Positions 53,156-61,215 of a stretch of 64,000 nt of DNA are shown piece after piece (the stretch's first letter is position 1; each line of letters starts with the position of its first letter). The stretch is taken from assembly GCA_903850425.1 (NCBI GenBank), contig CAINLR010000027.1, positions 35,316-99,315 on the forward strand, read 5' to 3'. The position numbers and the translations under genes are program-made. The DNA comes from an uncultured Verrucomicrobia subdivision 3 bacterium. GTDB taxonomy: Bacteria; Verrucomicrobiota; Verrucomicrobiia; Limisphaerales; UBA11358. Below the pieces are notes generated by a model. The model was not told the origin of the DNA and did not search any database. It worked only from the letters and a program-made list of their open reading frames with translations.

Positions 53156-54031
53156 GTAAGTGCGCGACGCGACGTGCGGCGTGCAGACGACATTCGGCAG
53201 CTTGAGCAGCGGATGATCCGCCGCCGGCGGCTCGTGATCCAAAACGTCCGTGCCGTAACCGCCCACCTGCCCGGATTTCAGCGCGGCCACCATGTCATTG
53301 GTGTTCACGACTTCGCCGCGCGCGCAATTCAAAATCAAAACGCCCGGCTTCATCTTCGGAAACGACTTCGCAGAAATCATGTCGCGCGTCTCCGGCGTCA
53401 GATTGGTGTGCAGTGAAATGTAGTCACTGGCGGCATAAATCTCGTCGAGCGAGGCGGCGCGTTTCACGTTGTGGTCGGTCGCAAATTTTTCATCCCAATA
53501 AACGTCGAAGCCGATCACATTCATGCCGAACGCCCGTGACCGAATCGCCACTTCCTTGCCGATGCGTCCGAGGCCGATGATGCCGATGGTTTTGTCGAGC
53601 AGTTCGTGGCCGGTCTTGCGTTTCCAATTCGTCTTGGCGTCGCCGCTGCGCGTGGAGTCGGTGTGGAATAGAAAATTCTTTTCCAGCGCGAGCAGCAGCA
53701 TGAAATTATGCTCGGCCACGGTCGTGTGGTTGACACCAGGCGTGAACAAAAGTGGAATTCCAAATTCAGTGCAGCATTTTACGTCAATCTTGTCCACACC
53801 GATGCCGTATTTGCTCAAGACCTTCAGTTTCGGGCGCGCTTTTTCCAGAACCTGGCGCGTGATGGCGTCGTCGCCGCAGATGTAGCCGTCCACGTCACCT
53901 ACAAGCGCGAGCGTGTCTGCCTCATTCAACGGGCCGCGCGCGGTGATGATTTCCCAGCCGGTCTGCTTGAGCAAATCATGATGGGCGCCCGGCGTGTCTT
54001 GGAACGAAGTGGTGGTGAGTAGGATTTTCAT
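53042..54031 (-). CDS. D-isomer-specific 2-hydroxyacid dehydrogenase
   Basis: The 329-residue NAD-dependent dehydrogenase of the SerA/GyaR superfamily has GIIGLGRIGKEVAIRSRAFGMNVIGFDVYWDE as Rossmann motif, substrate-binding Arg in ILNCARGEVVNTNDMV, Glu in VLDHEPP, and the catalytic His in NVVCTPHVASRTYESV. Candidate activities are 3-phosphoglycerate dehydrogenase or glyoxylate/hydroxypyruvate reductase. There is no ACT domain, so it is the short form. ATG 54031 is used because the 17 upstream in-frame residues are not family-like. Its 3' end is duplicated beyond the vapBC pair. Confidence 0.88.
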   Translation of the reverse strand: MKILLTTTSFQDTPGAHHDLLKQTGWEIITARGPLNEADTLALVGDVDGYICGDDAITRQVLEKARPKLKVLSKYGIGVDKIDVKCCTEFGIPLLFTPGVNHTTVAEHNFMLLLALEKNFLFHTDSTRSGDAKTNWKRKTGHELLDKTIGIIGLGRIGKEVAIRSRAFGMNVIGFDVYWDEKFATDHNVKRAASLDEIYAASDYISLHTNLTPETRDMISAKSFPKMKPGVLILNCARGEVVNTNDMVAALKSGQVGGYGTDVLDHEPPAADHPLLKLPNVVCTPHVASRTYESVVRQATCAVKNLILAMNGEKPIAQVNPEVPVKKVV

Positions 54032-54112
54032 GTTGAAAGCATAAAAAAAAACGGCCCCTGTGCAATGACAGAGGCCAAACAAATCTTGCCGAAGTTATTG
54101 AGAATTCTGCAC

Positions 54113-54448
54113 TCAGCCGGCACCAAGTTCCGAACGGGCGAGAATGTTCAGGCGTTCCTGTGCCGACCGCGTCATGCCGGTGAAAATCATGGAAACGTGG
54201 TAGCCACTGTGCTTGTTGCCCGCGCAGGACACCACAACGCCGTTGCAGGAAACCTTGCTGCCGTCCAAGGGCGATTGTAGGGCGACCGTCATCTCGCTCC
54301 ATTCCGTGAAGGGCGTGGGACTGCGAAATTCGATGCCGCTCTTGTGGACCGAAACCGTTTCGGAAGAGAGTTCCAGCTTCATATTTCGTCCCGAAACACT
54401 CACCGGCTGACCGAAGGAATCAATACTGGCCAATTTTTTTGCGCTCAT
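54113..54448 (-). CDS. PilZ-like small protein
   Basis: The 111-residue protein has SVSGRNMKLELSSETVSVHKSGIEFRSPTPFTEWSEMTVAL and SGYHVSMIFTGMTRSAQERLN, a layout similar to PilZ domains (six-stranded barrel with a final hxxF motif). The canonical RxxxR and D/NxSxxG c-di-GMP residues are not clear, so c-di-GMP binding is uncertain. It lies between fabH and the dehydrogenase on the same strand, 80 bases from each. Confidence 0.55.
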   Translation of the reverse strand: MSAKKLASIDSFGQPVSVSGRNMKLELSSETVSVHKSGIEFRSPTPFTEWSEMTVALQSPLDGSKVSCNGVVVSCAGNKHSGYHVSMIFTGMTRSAQERLNILARSELGAG

Positions 54449-54523
54449 AGATCAATCAAGTTCACTGAAAGTAACACGTTGCCCGCAGCCGTCAAATTAC
54501 TGGCGAGAATCATTTTCATTAGT

Positions 54524-55537
54524 TCACCACTCGATCACCGCCGCGCCCCAGGTCAGGCCGGCGCCAAAAACGACGAGCAAAATCAAGTCGCCGCGCTCGA
54601 TCCGCCCCGACGACACCGCTTCGTCCAACGCGATGGCCACCGAGGCGGCGGAGGTGTTGCCGTATTTGTGGAGGTTGATGAAGAGTTGTTCCGGCGTGGC
54701 TTTGAGACGATCGCCCACCGCGTCCACAATGCGTTGGTTGGCCTGATGCGGAATGACGCATTTGATCCGGGTGATGTCAATTTCGCAGCGGCGCATGGCT
54801 TCGTGGGCAGCGGAAACCATGGCGTTCACAGCGTTCTTGAAGGTCTCCTTGCCGTCCATGCGGAGAAAATGTTTGCCATCGGAGACCGAAGTCTGGGTCG
54901 CCGGGCACGCACTGCCGCCACCGGGCATCGAGAGCAGGTCGGCCTTGTTGCCATCCGCGCCCATGACGGCGGTGAGCAGACCGTGGGAATTTTCGCGATG
55001 CTGCAAAATCGCCGCGCCCGCGCCGTCGCCAAACAGCACGCAGGTGTTGCGGTCTTTCCAGTTCACGATGGACGAAAGTTTTTCCGCGCCAATGACGAGC
55101 ACCGTTTCGTAAGTGCGCGACAAAATAAACTGCTGGCCAATTTCCAGTGCGTAAATAAAACCGGAACAGGCGGCTTCGATGTCAAAGGCCGCCGCGCGCG
55201 CCGCACCGAGATTGCGTTGAACCAGGCACGCGGTCGAAGGAAACGGCATGTCGGGCGTGAGCGTGGCCACGATGATCAAGTCAATCTGATCGGCGGTGAC
55301 GCCGGCCATTTTCATCGCCCGCTCGGCGGCCTTGGTCGCCAGGTCGGAAGTAAATTGATCCACCGCGGCGATGCGACGTTCCTTGATGCCGGTGCGCGAG
55401 GTGATCCATTCGTCCGAGGTCTCGACTAGTTTTTCAAGTTCGGCGTTGGTGAGGATTCGCTCCGGCACATACGCGCCAACGCCGGTGATGGCACAAGGCC
55501 GACCTTGGAAATTATGCTTGGCGCGCGGATTTTTCAT
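54524..55537 (-). CDS. fabH: 3-oxoacyl-ACP synthase III FabH
   Basis: The 337-residue initiating condensing enzyme of fatty acid synthesis (acetyl-CoA + malonyl-ACP) has the catalytic Cys in FDIEAACSGFIYALEIG, His in CVIPHQANQRIVDAV and Asn in NLHKYGNTSAASVAIALDEAV; the N-terminus ITGVGAYVPERILTNAELE is typical. Start and plsX stop overlap by four bases (ATGA), reflecting the common coaD-yceD-rpmF-plsX-fabH order. The rest of the fab genes are about 40 kb away. Confidence 0.97.
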   Translation of the reverse strand: MKNPRAKHNFQGRPCAITGVGAYVPERILTNAELEKLVETSDEWITSRTGIKERRIAAVDQFTSDLATKAAERAMKMAGVTADQIDLIIVATLTPDMPFPSTACLVQRNLGAARAAAFDIEAACSGFIYALEIGQQFILSRTYETVLVIGAEKLSSIVNWKDRNTCVLFGDGAGAAILQHRENSHGLLTAVMGADGNKADLLSMPGGGSACPATQTSVSDGKHFLRMDGKETFKNAVNAMVSAAHEAMRRCEIDITRIKCVIPHQANQRIVDAVGDRLKATPEQLFINLHKYGNTSAASVAIALDEAVSSGRIERGDLILLVVFGAGLTWGAAVIEW

Positions 55538-56574
55538 GAGTTCGCAGGACCGGCAGCCGCGCCCGTTTCGAGGAGTTTATTGGCGGCCGCAATTTCGCTC
55601 GCGATCATTTGGTTGATCTCGTTTTTGATGGCTTCGGCGGTAACGCGTATGGCGCTGGCCACCGCGCGTTCGCGGGCGGAACCGTGAGCTTTAAGCACGG
55701 TGCTGTTGAAACCGAGCAGGGGAGCGCCACCGTAAACCTCCGGGTCCATCCGCTTCCGGATCGCCCGAAAAGCATCCTTGGCCAGAAACGCGCCGATCTG
55801 CCGCTTGGTGTTTTGCATCAACTCGCGCTTGAGCATCGAGAACATCGCAACCGCCAGGCTTTCGGAGGTTTTCAAAACGATGTTGCCCACGAAGCCGTCG
55901 CAAATGACGACATCCACATGGTCTTTGAAAAGATCGTGTCCTTCGATGTTGCCGATGAAATTCAGGTTGAGTTTCTGGCACAGCTTGAAGGTTTCGAGCG
56001 TGAGCTCATTGCCCTTGGAATCTTCCGTGCCGATGCTCAAAATGCCGACGCGCGGGGTTTTTCGTTTCAGAATTTCACGCGAATAGACATTCCCCATCAC
56101 GGCAAACTGCGCCAGATGAAGCGGCTTGCACTCGACGTTGGCACCCGCATCCAGGAGCACAAATTCGTTGCCTTGCCGCGGAATCACGGCTGCGATGCAG
56201 CCACGATCTACGCCGGGAATGCGGCCGACCTTGAACGTCGCCGCCGCAAAAAGACCACCCGTGTTGCCCAAGGAAATCAGCGCGTGCGCCTCGCCCCTAC
56301 TGACGAGGTCGGCGGCACGACCGATGGAAGAATCCTTTTTCTTGCGAAGTGCGACGACCGGTTTGTCGTCCATCTCCACCACTTCGCTGGCATGGATCAC
56401 GCGAACGCGATGATCACGAAATCCACGCGGCGGCAAGGCCGCATGGATCAAATCCTTGTTGCCAACGAGGTAAATGGTGTCGAGGTTTTTGTTATCCTCC
56501 AAGGCGCGCTTGACGCCCGCGATGACGACTCCGCAGCCGTGGTCACCGCCCATGACATCCACTGCAATGCGCAT
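55534..56574 (-). CDS. plsX: Phosphate acyltransferase PlsX
   Basis: The 346-residue enzyme converts acyl-ACP to acyl-phosphate for phosphatidic acid synthesis. MRIAVDVMGGDHGCGVVIAGVKRAL, ALISLGNTGGLFAAATFKVGRIPGVDR, VLLDAGANVECKP, and VDVVICDGFVGNIVLKTSE are family motifs. It is translationally coupled to fabH. An AT-rich inverted repeat lies between it and rpmF (56580-56653). Confidence 0.97.
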   Translation of the reverse strand: MRIAVDVMGGDHGCGVVIAGVKRALEDNKNLDTIYLVGNKDLIHAALPPRGFRDHRVRVIHASEVVEMDDKPVVALRKKKDSSIGRAADLVSRGEAHALISLGNTGGLFAAATFKVGRIPGVDRGCIAAVIPRQGNEFVLLDAGANVECKPLHLAQFAVMGNVYSREILKRKTPRVGILSIGTEDSKGNELTLETFKLCQKLNLNFIGNIEGHDLFKDHVDVVICDGFVGNIVLKTSESLAVAMFSMLKRELMQNTKRQIGAFLAKDAFRAIRKRMDPEVYGGAPLLGFNSTVLKAHGSARERAVASAIRVTAEAIKNEINQMIASEIAAANKLLETGAAAGPANS

Positions 56575-56653
56575 GATGGTTTTTAGTTTTTAATTTTTAG
56601 TTTTGAGTTGAAGTTGCTCAACCCAAAATTCAAAACTCAAAATTAAAAACTTC

Positions 56654-56842
56654 TCACGCGCCTGCCGTGACCGTCAGCACCTGCCGGCCCTTGTAGAAGC
56701 CGCAGGCCGGACAGACGCGGTGCGGAATCGCCGGGGCGTCGCACTGCGGACATTTGCCGAGTTGCGGCAGTTTAAGAACGCTGTTGTAAGCGCGGCGCAT
56801 GTGCTGCCGGCTCGTCGAGGGTTTACGTTTTGGGACGCCCAT
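56654..56842 (-). CDS. rpmF: Ribosomal protein bL32
   Basis: The 62-residue protein begins MGVPKRKPSTSRQHMRRA as L32 does and keeps the zinc-ribbon cysteines CPQC and CPAC. It is thus the zinc-binding C+ form. It lies four bases after yceD, the usual yceD-rpmF-plsX arrangement. Confidence 0.97.
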   Translation of the reverse strand: MGVPKRKPSTSRQHMRRAYNSVLKLPQLGKCPQCDAPAIPHRVCPACGFYKGRQVLTVTAGA

Positions 56843-56845
56843 AAA

Positions 56846-57325
56846 TTATAATTTCAGTTTGTTTAGTTCAGCCCACGCGGCGGGCTTTGGTTCGTTATTT
56901 TCGCCGCTATTGGCCGGCTGATCCGCTTTTTTTTTCTTTAATCCGCCGCAATCGGGTTTGCACAACGGATGTTGCGGAAATTCCAATAAAATATCTTCCC
57001 GCACGAACGGCGTCAAGTCTAGGGAATCGTTCTTTATGGACACGGCGTCCTCGCCCTCCAGCGGCAAATGCAGCGTCCAATCGCCTAGATCGACCTCCGT
57101 TTCAAACGCTTTCAGGCAGCGGACACATTCGCATTGCAGCACCAAGCGCAACGAACCCGTCACCAAAATGGCATCATCCAGCCGTTGAACCGTCAAATCG
57201 TATTCCAGCGGCAACTCGGCCCGCAGCATTTCATCGTGCAACTCCAGTTCCAGCTCCGCGACCGGCAATTCACCAGCCAGGAAGATCTCGTCGTGTTCGA
57301 GGTGGCGAAGATTGAGCTTCAACAT
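56846..57325 (-). CDS. yceD: YceD (DUF177) protein, 23S rRNA accumulation factor
   Basis: The 159-residue protein has the DUF177 core: YDLTVQRLDDAILVTGSLRLVLQCECVRCLKAFETEVD, with CxxC, followed by an acidic stretch and HPLCKPDCGGL with the second cysteine pair. The family is linked to 23S rRNA accumulation and ribosome assembly. It is tightly linked to rpmF (four bases) and follows coaD. Confidence 0.9.
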   Translation of the reverse strand: MLKLNLRHLEHDEIFLAGELPVAELELELHDEMLRAELPLEYDLTVQRLDDAILVTGSLRLVLQCECVRCLKAFETEVDLGDWTLHLPLEGEDAVSIKNDSLDLTPFVREDILLEFPQHPLCKPDCGGLKKKKADQPANSGENNEPKPAAWAELNKLKL

Positions 57326-57348
57326 AAAAGGGTGCGGGATGGCAAAAA

Positions 57349-57834
57349 CTATTTCTTCGGCTTCAGCTTTTTCAACAAAGCGGTCTGGACATGTGGCGGA
57401 ACAAACGAACGGACATCGCCGCCGAGCCGCGCGATTTCCTTCACGATGCGCGAACTTAAAAAAGTATAGGTGTCTTTGGGCATCATAAAAAGGGTCTCGA
57501 TATTTTCGTCCAGCTTGCGGTTCATCAAGGCGAGCTGGAACTCAAATTCAAAATCGGAGACGGCCCGCAACCCGCGCACGATGGCCTGCGCATTTTTGCT
57601 GGCCACGTATTCCACGAGCAACCCGTCGAACGTGTCCGCCGTGACATTCGGCAGATGTTTCACCGCTTGGGTCACCAGCGCGCGGCGTTCCGCGAGCGAA
57701 AAGAGCGGCCGCTTGCCCTCGTTCTTGGCGACCGCCACGATGACGCGGTCAAACAGTTTCGCGGCTCGCTGCACCACGTCCAAGTGGCCATTGGTCAGCG
57801 GATCGAAACTGCCGGGATAAATCACGGTGCGCAT
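57349..57834 (-). CDS. coaD: Phosphopantetheine adenylyltransferase
   Basis: The 161-residue enzyme transfers AMP to 4'-phosphopantetheine in CoA synthesis. YPGSFDPLTNGHLDVVQRAAKLFDRVIVAV holds the TxGH nucleotidyl motif, followed by GLRAVSDFEFEFQLALMNRKL and TFLSSRIVKEIARLGGDV. Length and motifs are standard. Confidence 0.97.
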   Translation of the reverse strand: MRTVIYPGSFDPLTNGHLDVVQRAAKLFDRVIVAVAKNEGKRPLFSLAERRALVTQAVKHLPNVTADTFDGLLVEYVASKNAQAIVRGLRAVSDFEFEFQLALMNRKLDENIETLFMMPKDTYTFLSSRIVKEIARLGGDVRSFVPPHVQTALLKKLKPKK

Positions 57835-57930
57835 TTTTGTATTCTTTATTTTGTAACTTGTGCCGGGCGGCGGCGGACTTGCCTGACGATCCGGCTGATT
57901 AACTTAAAATTAAAAAATAAAAACTCAAAA

Positions 57931-60189
57931 CTATTTGTTTTGCCACGGCACCTCGTAGATTCGCACCGGCTTAGTGAAACCTTTAGGCGTCACCGGAAAA
58001 AGCTCGGCGCAAGTGGAGGCCAGTTGCGGCGCGTGGCGAAGCAATTGGTAATACGTCGTGTCGCTGATGATGATGCGCCCGCTGCCGGAAACGCCTTCGA
58101 GCCGGCTGGCCAGATTCACTTCACGGCCAAACACGGTGTAGTTGAAACCGTGGGCATCCGAACCCATCAAACCGACGGTGACCAGTCCGGTGTTGATACC
58201 GGTGCCCAGTTGCAGGGAGACATGCAGCGGCTTTGGTGGCTGGCCAGCCGCGAGGCGGGCTTGATTTTCGCGTTCGCGCGCGGGATTTTCGTCTTGGCGG
58301 CGCTCGTTCAAGGCTAAAATCGCCCGTTGGGCATCAATTGCGGCTTGAATGGAATGGAACGCGTGTTGTGCATCCGGAATCGGCGCGTTCCAAAAGGCCA
58401 TCACGCAATCGCCGATGTATTTGTCGAGCGTGCCGCCATTTTTCTTCACGGCTTCGGCCACGGCTGCCAGGTAAAGGTTGACGATCTCCAAAGTTTCCCG
58501 CGCGGATTCCTCAAAATATTTTTCCGCCAGAGCCGCTTCGAGTTCGTGCGTGCGGACGAACTCTGCAACTTGTTCCTGGAGTTGATCCGTCAACGCGGTG
58601 AACCCGCGCACGTCGGCAAAGAAAACGGTGATCTCTCGGTGGTTGCCGCCGAACTCGAGCTTCTCGGCGCTCAACAATTCGTTCACCACATGCGGCGAAA
58701 CCAGTTTGGAAAATATAGATTTGACGCGGCGCTTGTCGCGCTCTTCAAAAACGATGCGATAGATCAACTGCATCACATACATTGTCAGCATCGCCCCGCC
58801 CAGCGGATAAATCACCGGTAGCCACCACTGGAACCGGATGAATAAAAACAGCGCCACCGCCAAATACGCCACCATCAGCAGCACCACCAAAATGCTCCCG
58901 GTAACCGCACGCATCCGCCAGATGAGCAGCGCGGTGATGAGGCCCAGCAAAATAATGAGGGCGATTTCCAAGCTCCAAGACGCACGATGGATAAACTGAT
59001 TGGTGATGATGGAATTGGCGACGTTCCAGTGTTTGCTGACCAGCAGGGTGTCGTTCTCTAGCGGGGTTGCGCCGTGGTCGCTCAAATCATTTCCCTGGGC
59101 TGCCGAGCCAATCACGACAAGTTTGCCGCGAAAGGTATCGCGCAGATCATTGGTCTGGCCGAGCAACCGCAGTTTGTCCTGGTAGAGCAGTTCTTCGATC
59201 GGTGCCTGTGCCAGGTTCACATTGGCCGCAGTCAACCGCCAGTTGATATAGAAATAACCTTTGGCATCAACGGGAATGCAGCGTTCGAGGCCGTGCGCGC
59301 CGCGCAAAACAATTGTTCCGCGCGGCAAATCCACCTCCGCGCGGGTTAAATCCAGCTTCAATTCCTGCGCCGCCAGGACCACGCCCAGATCCCAGACGCG
59401 CTCGTAAGGTTGAGCGTGGCGTTGCCAGCCTTTCGGGATTGCGTCGCCAACAAAATCCGCGAGATCAAAGTCGCCATGCCGGTCGAGCGGCACGGTGATA
59501 TTCTTGCCGTCGGGCAACGGCAGCAAGATTTTGTCTGGTTCGAGGCGGGCGTTTTCCAAATTGACTCCGGTTTGTCGAGCGGCGGATTTAAACGCCGGGT
59601 GCCATTTCAAATTATAACTCTTGATGCGGCGTAGAACCCCGTCGGCATCCTTTTCCGTGGAGATGTCGCCGAGGGCCAGGCAATTGGTGACGAACAGATC
59701 GGGGGGTGCCACATCGGTGGTGTAGGCGGAAATGACATTGCCCGCACGGTGCATTTGCATCGCAAAAAAATCATCGGATTCCATCAGGCTGCCGTCCCCC
59801 ATTTGCACGGGCGGATGATCATTGCGCAACTCGCCCAACAACACATCGAATGCGATGATGTGCGCGCCCTGCGTCGAGAGTTCTTCCACCAGTCGGCCGT
59901 AAACTTGGCGCGGCCAGTAAAGGCCAAATTTGTATCCTAGGGTCTTCTTTGGGTCGTTGTTGATAAACCCGTTTTTGACGGCGGCGATGCTCGAATCGGC
60001 CATCGCCACAAACGCGAAATTGGTGGCGGCTGGATAAGGCATCCGTTGGGCGACGCGGACGCGCAAATCATAAGTCATGCACTCCAGTCGGTCGGCGAAG
60101 TCGGGATGCCACAGGCGAACGCTGCAAACAAACAGAAGAACGCCAAACGCTAGGACTACGGGCGCGCGCTTAAAATGTTTGATTTGCAC
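57931..60189 (-). CDS. CHASE2-domain class III adenylate cyclase
   Basis: The 752-residue sensor enzyme has an N-terminal TM (about residues 10-25) and an extracytoplasmic CHASE2 domain (about 30-385: LWHPDFADRLECMTYDLRVR, GLYWPRQVYGRLVEEL, IIAFDVLLGE, GKLVVIGSAAQGNDLSDHGATPL). Three TM helices (about 410-490) follow, then a class III cyclase domain (about 520-745). The cyclase keeps both metal aspartates (ITVFFADVRGFT, DKYIGDCVMAFWN) and the VFGREVNLASRLEG region with transition-state Asn/Arg. It probably makes cAMP in response to an external signal. A FecR-domain gene precedes it, separated by a terminator. Confidence 0.92.
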   Translation of the reverse strand: MQIKHFKRAPVVLAFGVLLFVCSVRLWHPDFADRLECMTYDLRVRVAQRMPYPAATNFAFVAMADSSIAAVKNGFINNDPKKTLGYKFGLYWPRQVYGRLVEELSTQGAHIIAFDVLLGELRNDHPPVQMGDGSLMESDDFFAMQMHRAGNVISAYTTDVAPPDLFVTNCLALGDISTEKDADGVLRRIKSYNLKWHPAFKSAARQTGVNLENARLEPDKILLPLPDGKNITVPLDRHGDFDLADFVGDAIPKGWQRHAQPYERVWDLGVVLAAQELKLDLTRAEVDLPRGTIVLRGAHGLERCIPVDAKGYFYINWRLTAANVNLAQAPIEELLYQDKLRLLGQTNDLRDTFRGKLVVIGSAAQGNDLSDHGATPLENDTLLVSKHWNVANSIITNQFIHRASWSLEIALIILLGLITALLIWRMRAVTGSILVVLLMVAYLAVALFLFIRFQWWLPVIYPLGGAMLTMYVMQLIYRIVFEERDKRRVKSIFSKLVSPHVVNELLSAEKLEFGGNHREITVFFADVRGFTALTDQLQEQVAEFVRTHELEAALAEKYFEESARETLEIVNLYLAAVAEAVKKNGGTLDKYIGDCVMAFWNAPIPDAQHAFHSIQAAIDAQRAILALNERRQDENPARERENQARLAAGQPPKPLHVSLQLGTGINTGLVTVGLMGSDAHGFNYTVFGREVNLASRLEGVSGSGRIIISDTTYYQLLRHAPQLASTCAELFPVTPKGFTKPVRIYEVPWQNK

Positions 60190-60204
60190 GCCGTTGGATT
60201 AAAC

Positions 60205-60238
60205 GAAAAACCAGCGCAACTCAAGGCTGCGCTGGTTT
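60205..60238 (-). terminator. Terminator after the FecR-domain gene
   Basis: On the minus strand AAACCAGCGCA pairs with TGCGCTGGTTT (60228-60238 and 60208-60218) and is followed by TTTTTCG. It lies 30-60 bases after the FecR-domain stop and before the cyclase start, so the cyclase is at least partly transcribed separately. Confidence 0.82.
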
Positions 60239-60267
60239 CCGAAAGAACTTTTATGAAAACAAACTAC

Positions 60268-61140
60268 TCAATAAGGATTAGGTGTGGGATTCGGTGTTGG
60301 ACTAGGCGTGCTCGTGCTGGCGGCACCCTTCGTCGTCGAGACGTCAATGACAGTGCGGTCCATGCTGAAGTCCACGACTTGCTCATAAATGGTGCGGACG
60401 GCAGCGAAGACTTGTTGCAACATCTGGATCTCTTCCGATGAAAGCGGCGTGGGTGACGAGCCGCCACCGCTGGGGTCAAATTGAAACCCAGGCCCAATCA
60501 ACAGGGTTGAGGTGGTGCCGCTCGGAGACGTCCAAGAAAGCACCAAACCGCCGCTTTGGTGGGTTTCAAAAACAACCGTAGCACCGCTCGCGGTGATGCT
60601 GAACAAGGTGCCGCGCACACCGGCAACCCCATTCGTGGTTTTCACCAGGTATTGAGACGTCGAGCTCAGTTTCTTGACGCTGGCGAAAATCTTGCCCTGC
60701 AAGAGAGAGATTTCGGTATCCCCGACCGAGTCCGACCCGGTGTCGGTGATGGTCAGCTTTTCAATCGCCAGCGTGCTGTCAGGCGTGAGGCGCACAACAT
60801 TTTGTTCGGCGGAAGGTTTATAGGAAATCAAGCCGCGCACGGGCGAATCCGCCGCCGGCGAAATGCGATCCGGCCGCCAGTCAGCTTGCGGCAAGGCAAT
60901 GGCTTTGCCGAGGATGACGTCCACGACGCCATTGTAGCCGGTGCGGAACTGCGAGCCGGGCGGAAGATGTTGGCCCGCGACCAGCGGAATCCATTTGTTG
61001 CCGCCGTCCAACGAATAGGACGCCAGCCCTTGCACGCGGACCACCGTGCCCACGCCTTGGGACGTGGGCTGGGCCGAGGCGGTCGCAACCGCAAATGCCC
61101 CGCAAACAACCGCAATAAATATTTTCTGAAGTTTTTTCAT
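60268..61140 (-). CDS. FecR-domain exported protein
   Basis: The 290-residue protein has a signal peptide (MKKLQKIFIAVVCGAFAVATASAQ) and a FecR domain (about residues 30-200: VVRVQGLASYSLDGGNKWIPLVAGQHLPPGSQFRTG, YLVKTTNGVAGVRGTLFSI). The C-terminal part is low complexity, with a Gly/Ser/Pro linker and a Pro-Thr-Pro-Asn-rich tail (TPSPTPNPTPNPY). FecR-domain proteins of this kind are often encoded beside CHASE2 cyclases and may sense envelope or cell-surface state. There is no iron-uptake context here. ATG 61140 starts the signal peptide. Confidence 0.87.
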   Translation of the reverse strand: MKKLQKIFIAVVCGAFAVATASAQPTSQGVGTVVRVQGLASYSLDGGNKWIPLVAGQHLPPGSQFRTGYNGVVDVILGKAIALPQADWRPDRISPAADSPVRGLISYKPSAEQNVVRLTPDSTLAIEKLTITDTGSDSVGDTEISLLQGKIFASVKKLSSTSQYLVKTTNGVAGVRGTLFSITASGATVVFETHQSGGLVLSWTSPSGTTSTLLIGPGFQFDPSGGGSSPTPLSSEEIQMLQQVFAAVRTIYEQVVDFSMDRTVIDVSTTKGAASTSTPSPTPNPTPNPY

Positions 61141-61215
61141 AAAAGCCTTTTACGTCATTTTTAAACTGGTTCAAATATAAGCGGGTTAGATCAAATTTGT
61201 CAACGGACTTTTCCT

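Noticed and set aside
56580..56653. AT-rich inverted repeat between plsX and rpmF as a riboswitch or terminator
   Set aside because: The pairing is only of TTTTTAATTTT-type words without a GC stem; it is a common junk-like spacer and gives no evidence of regulation.
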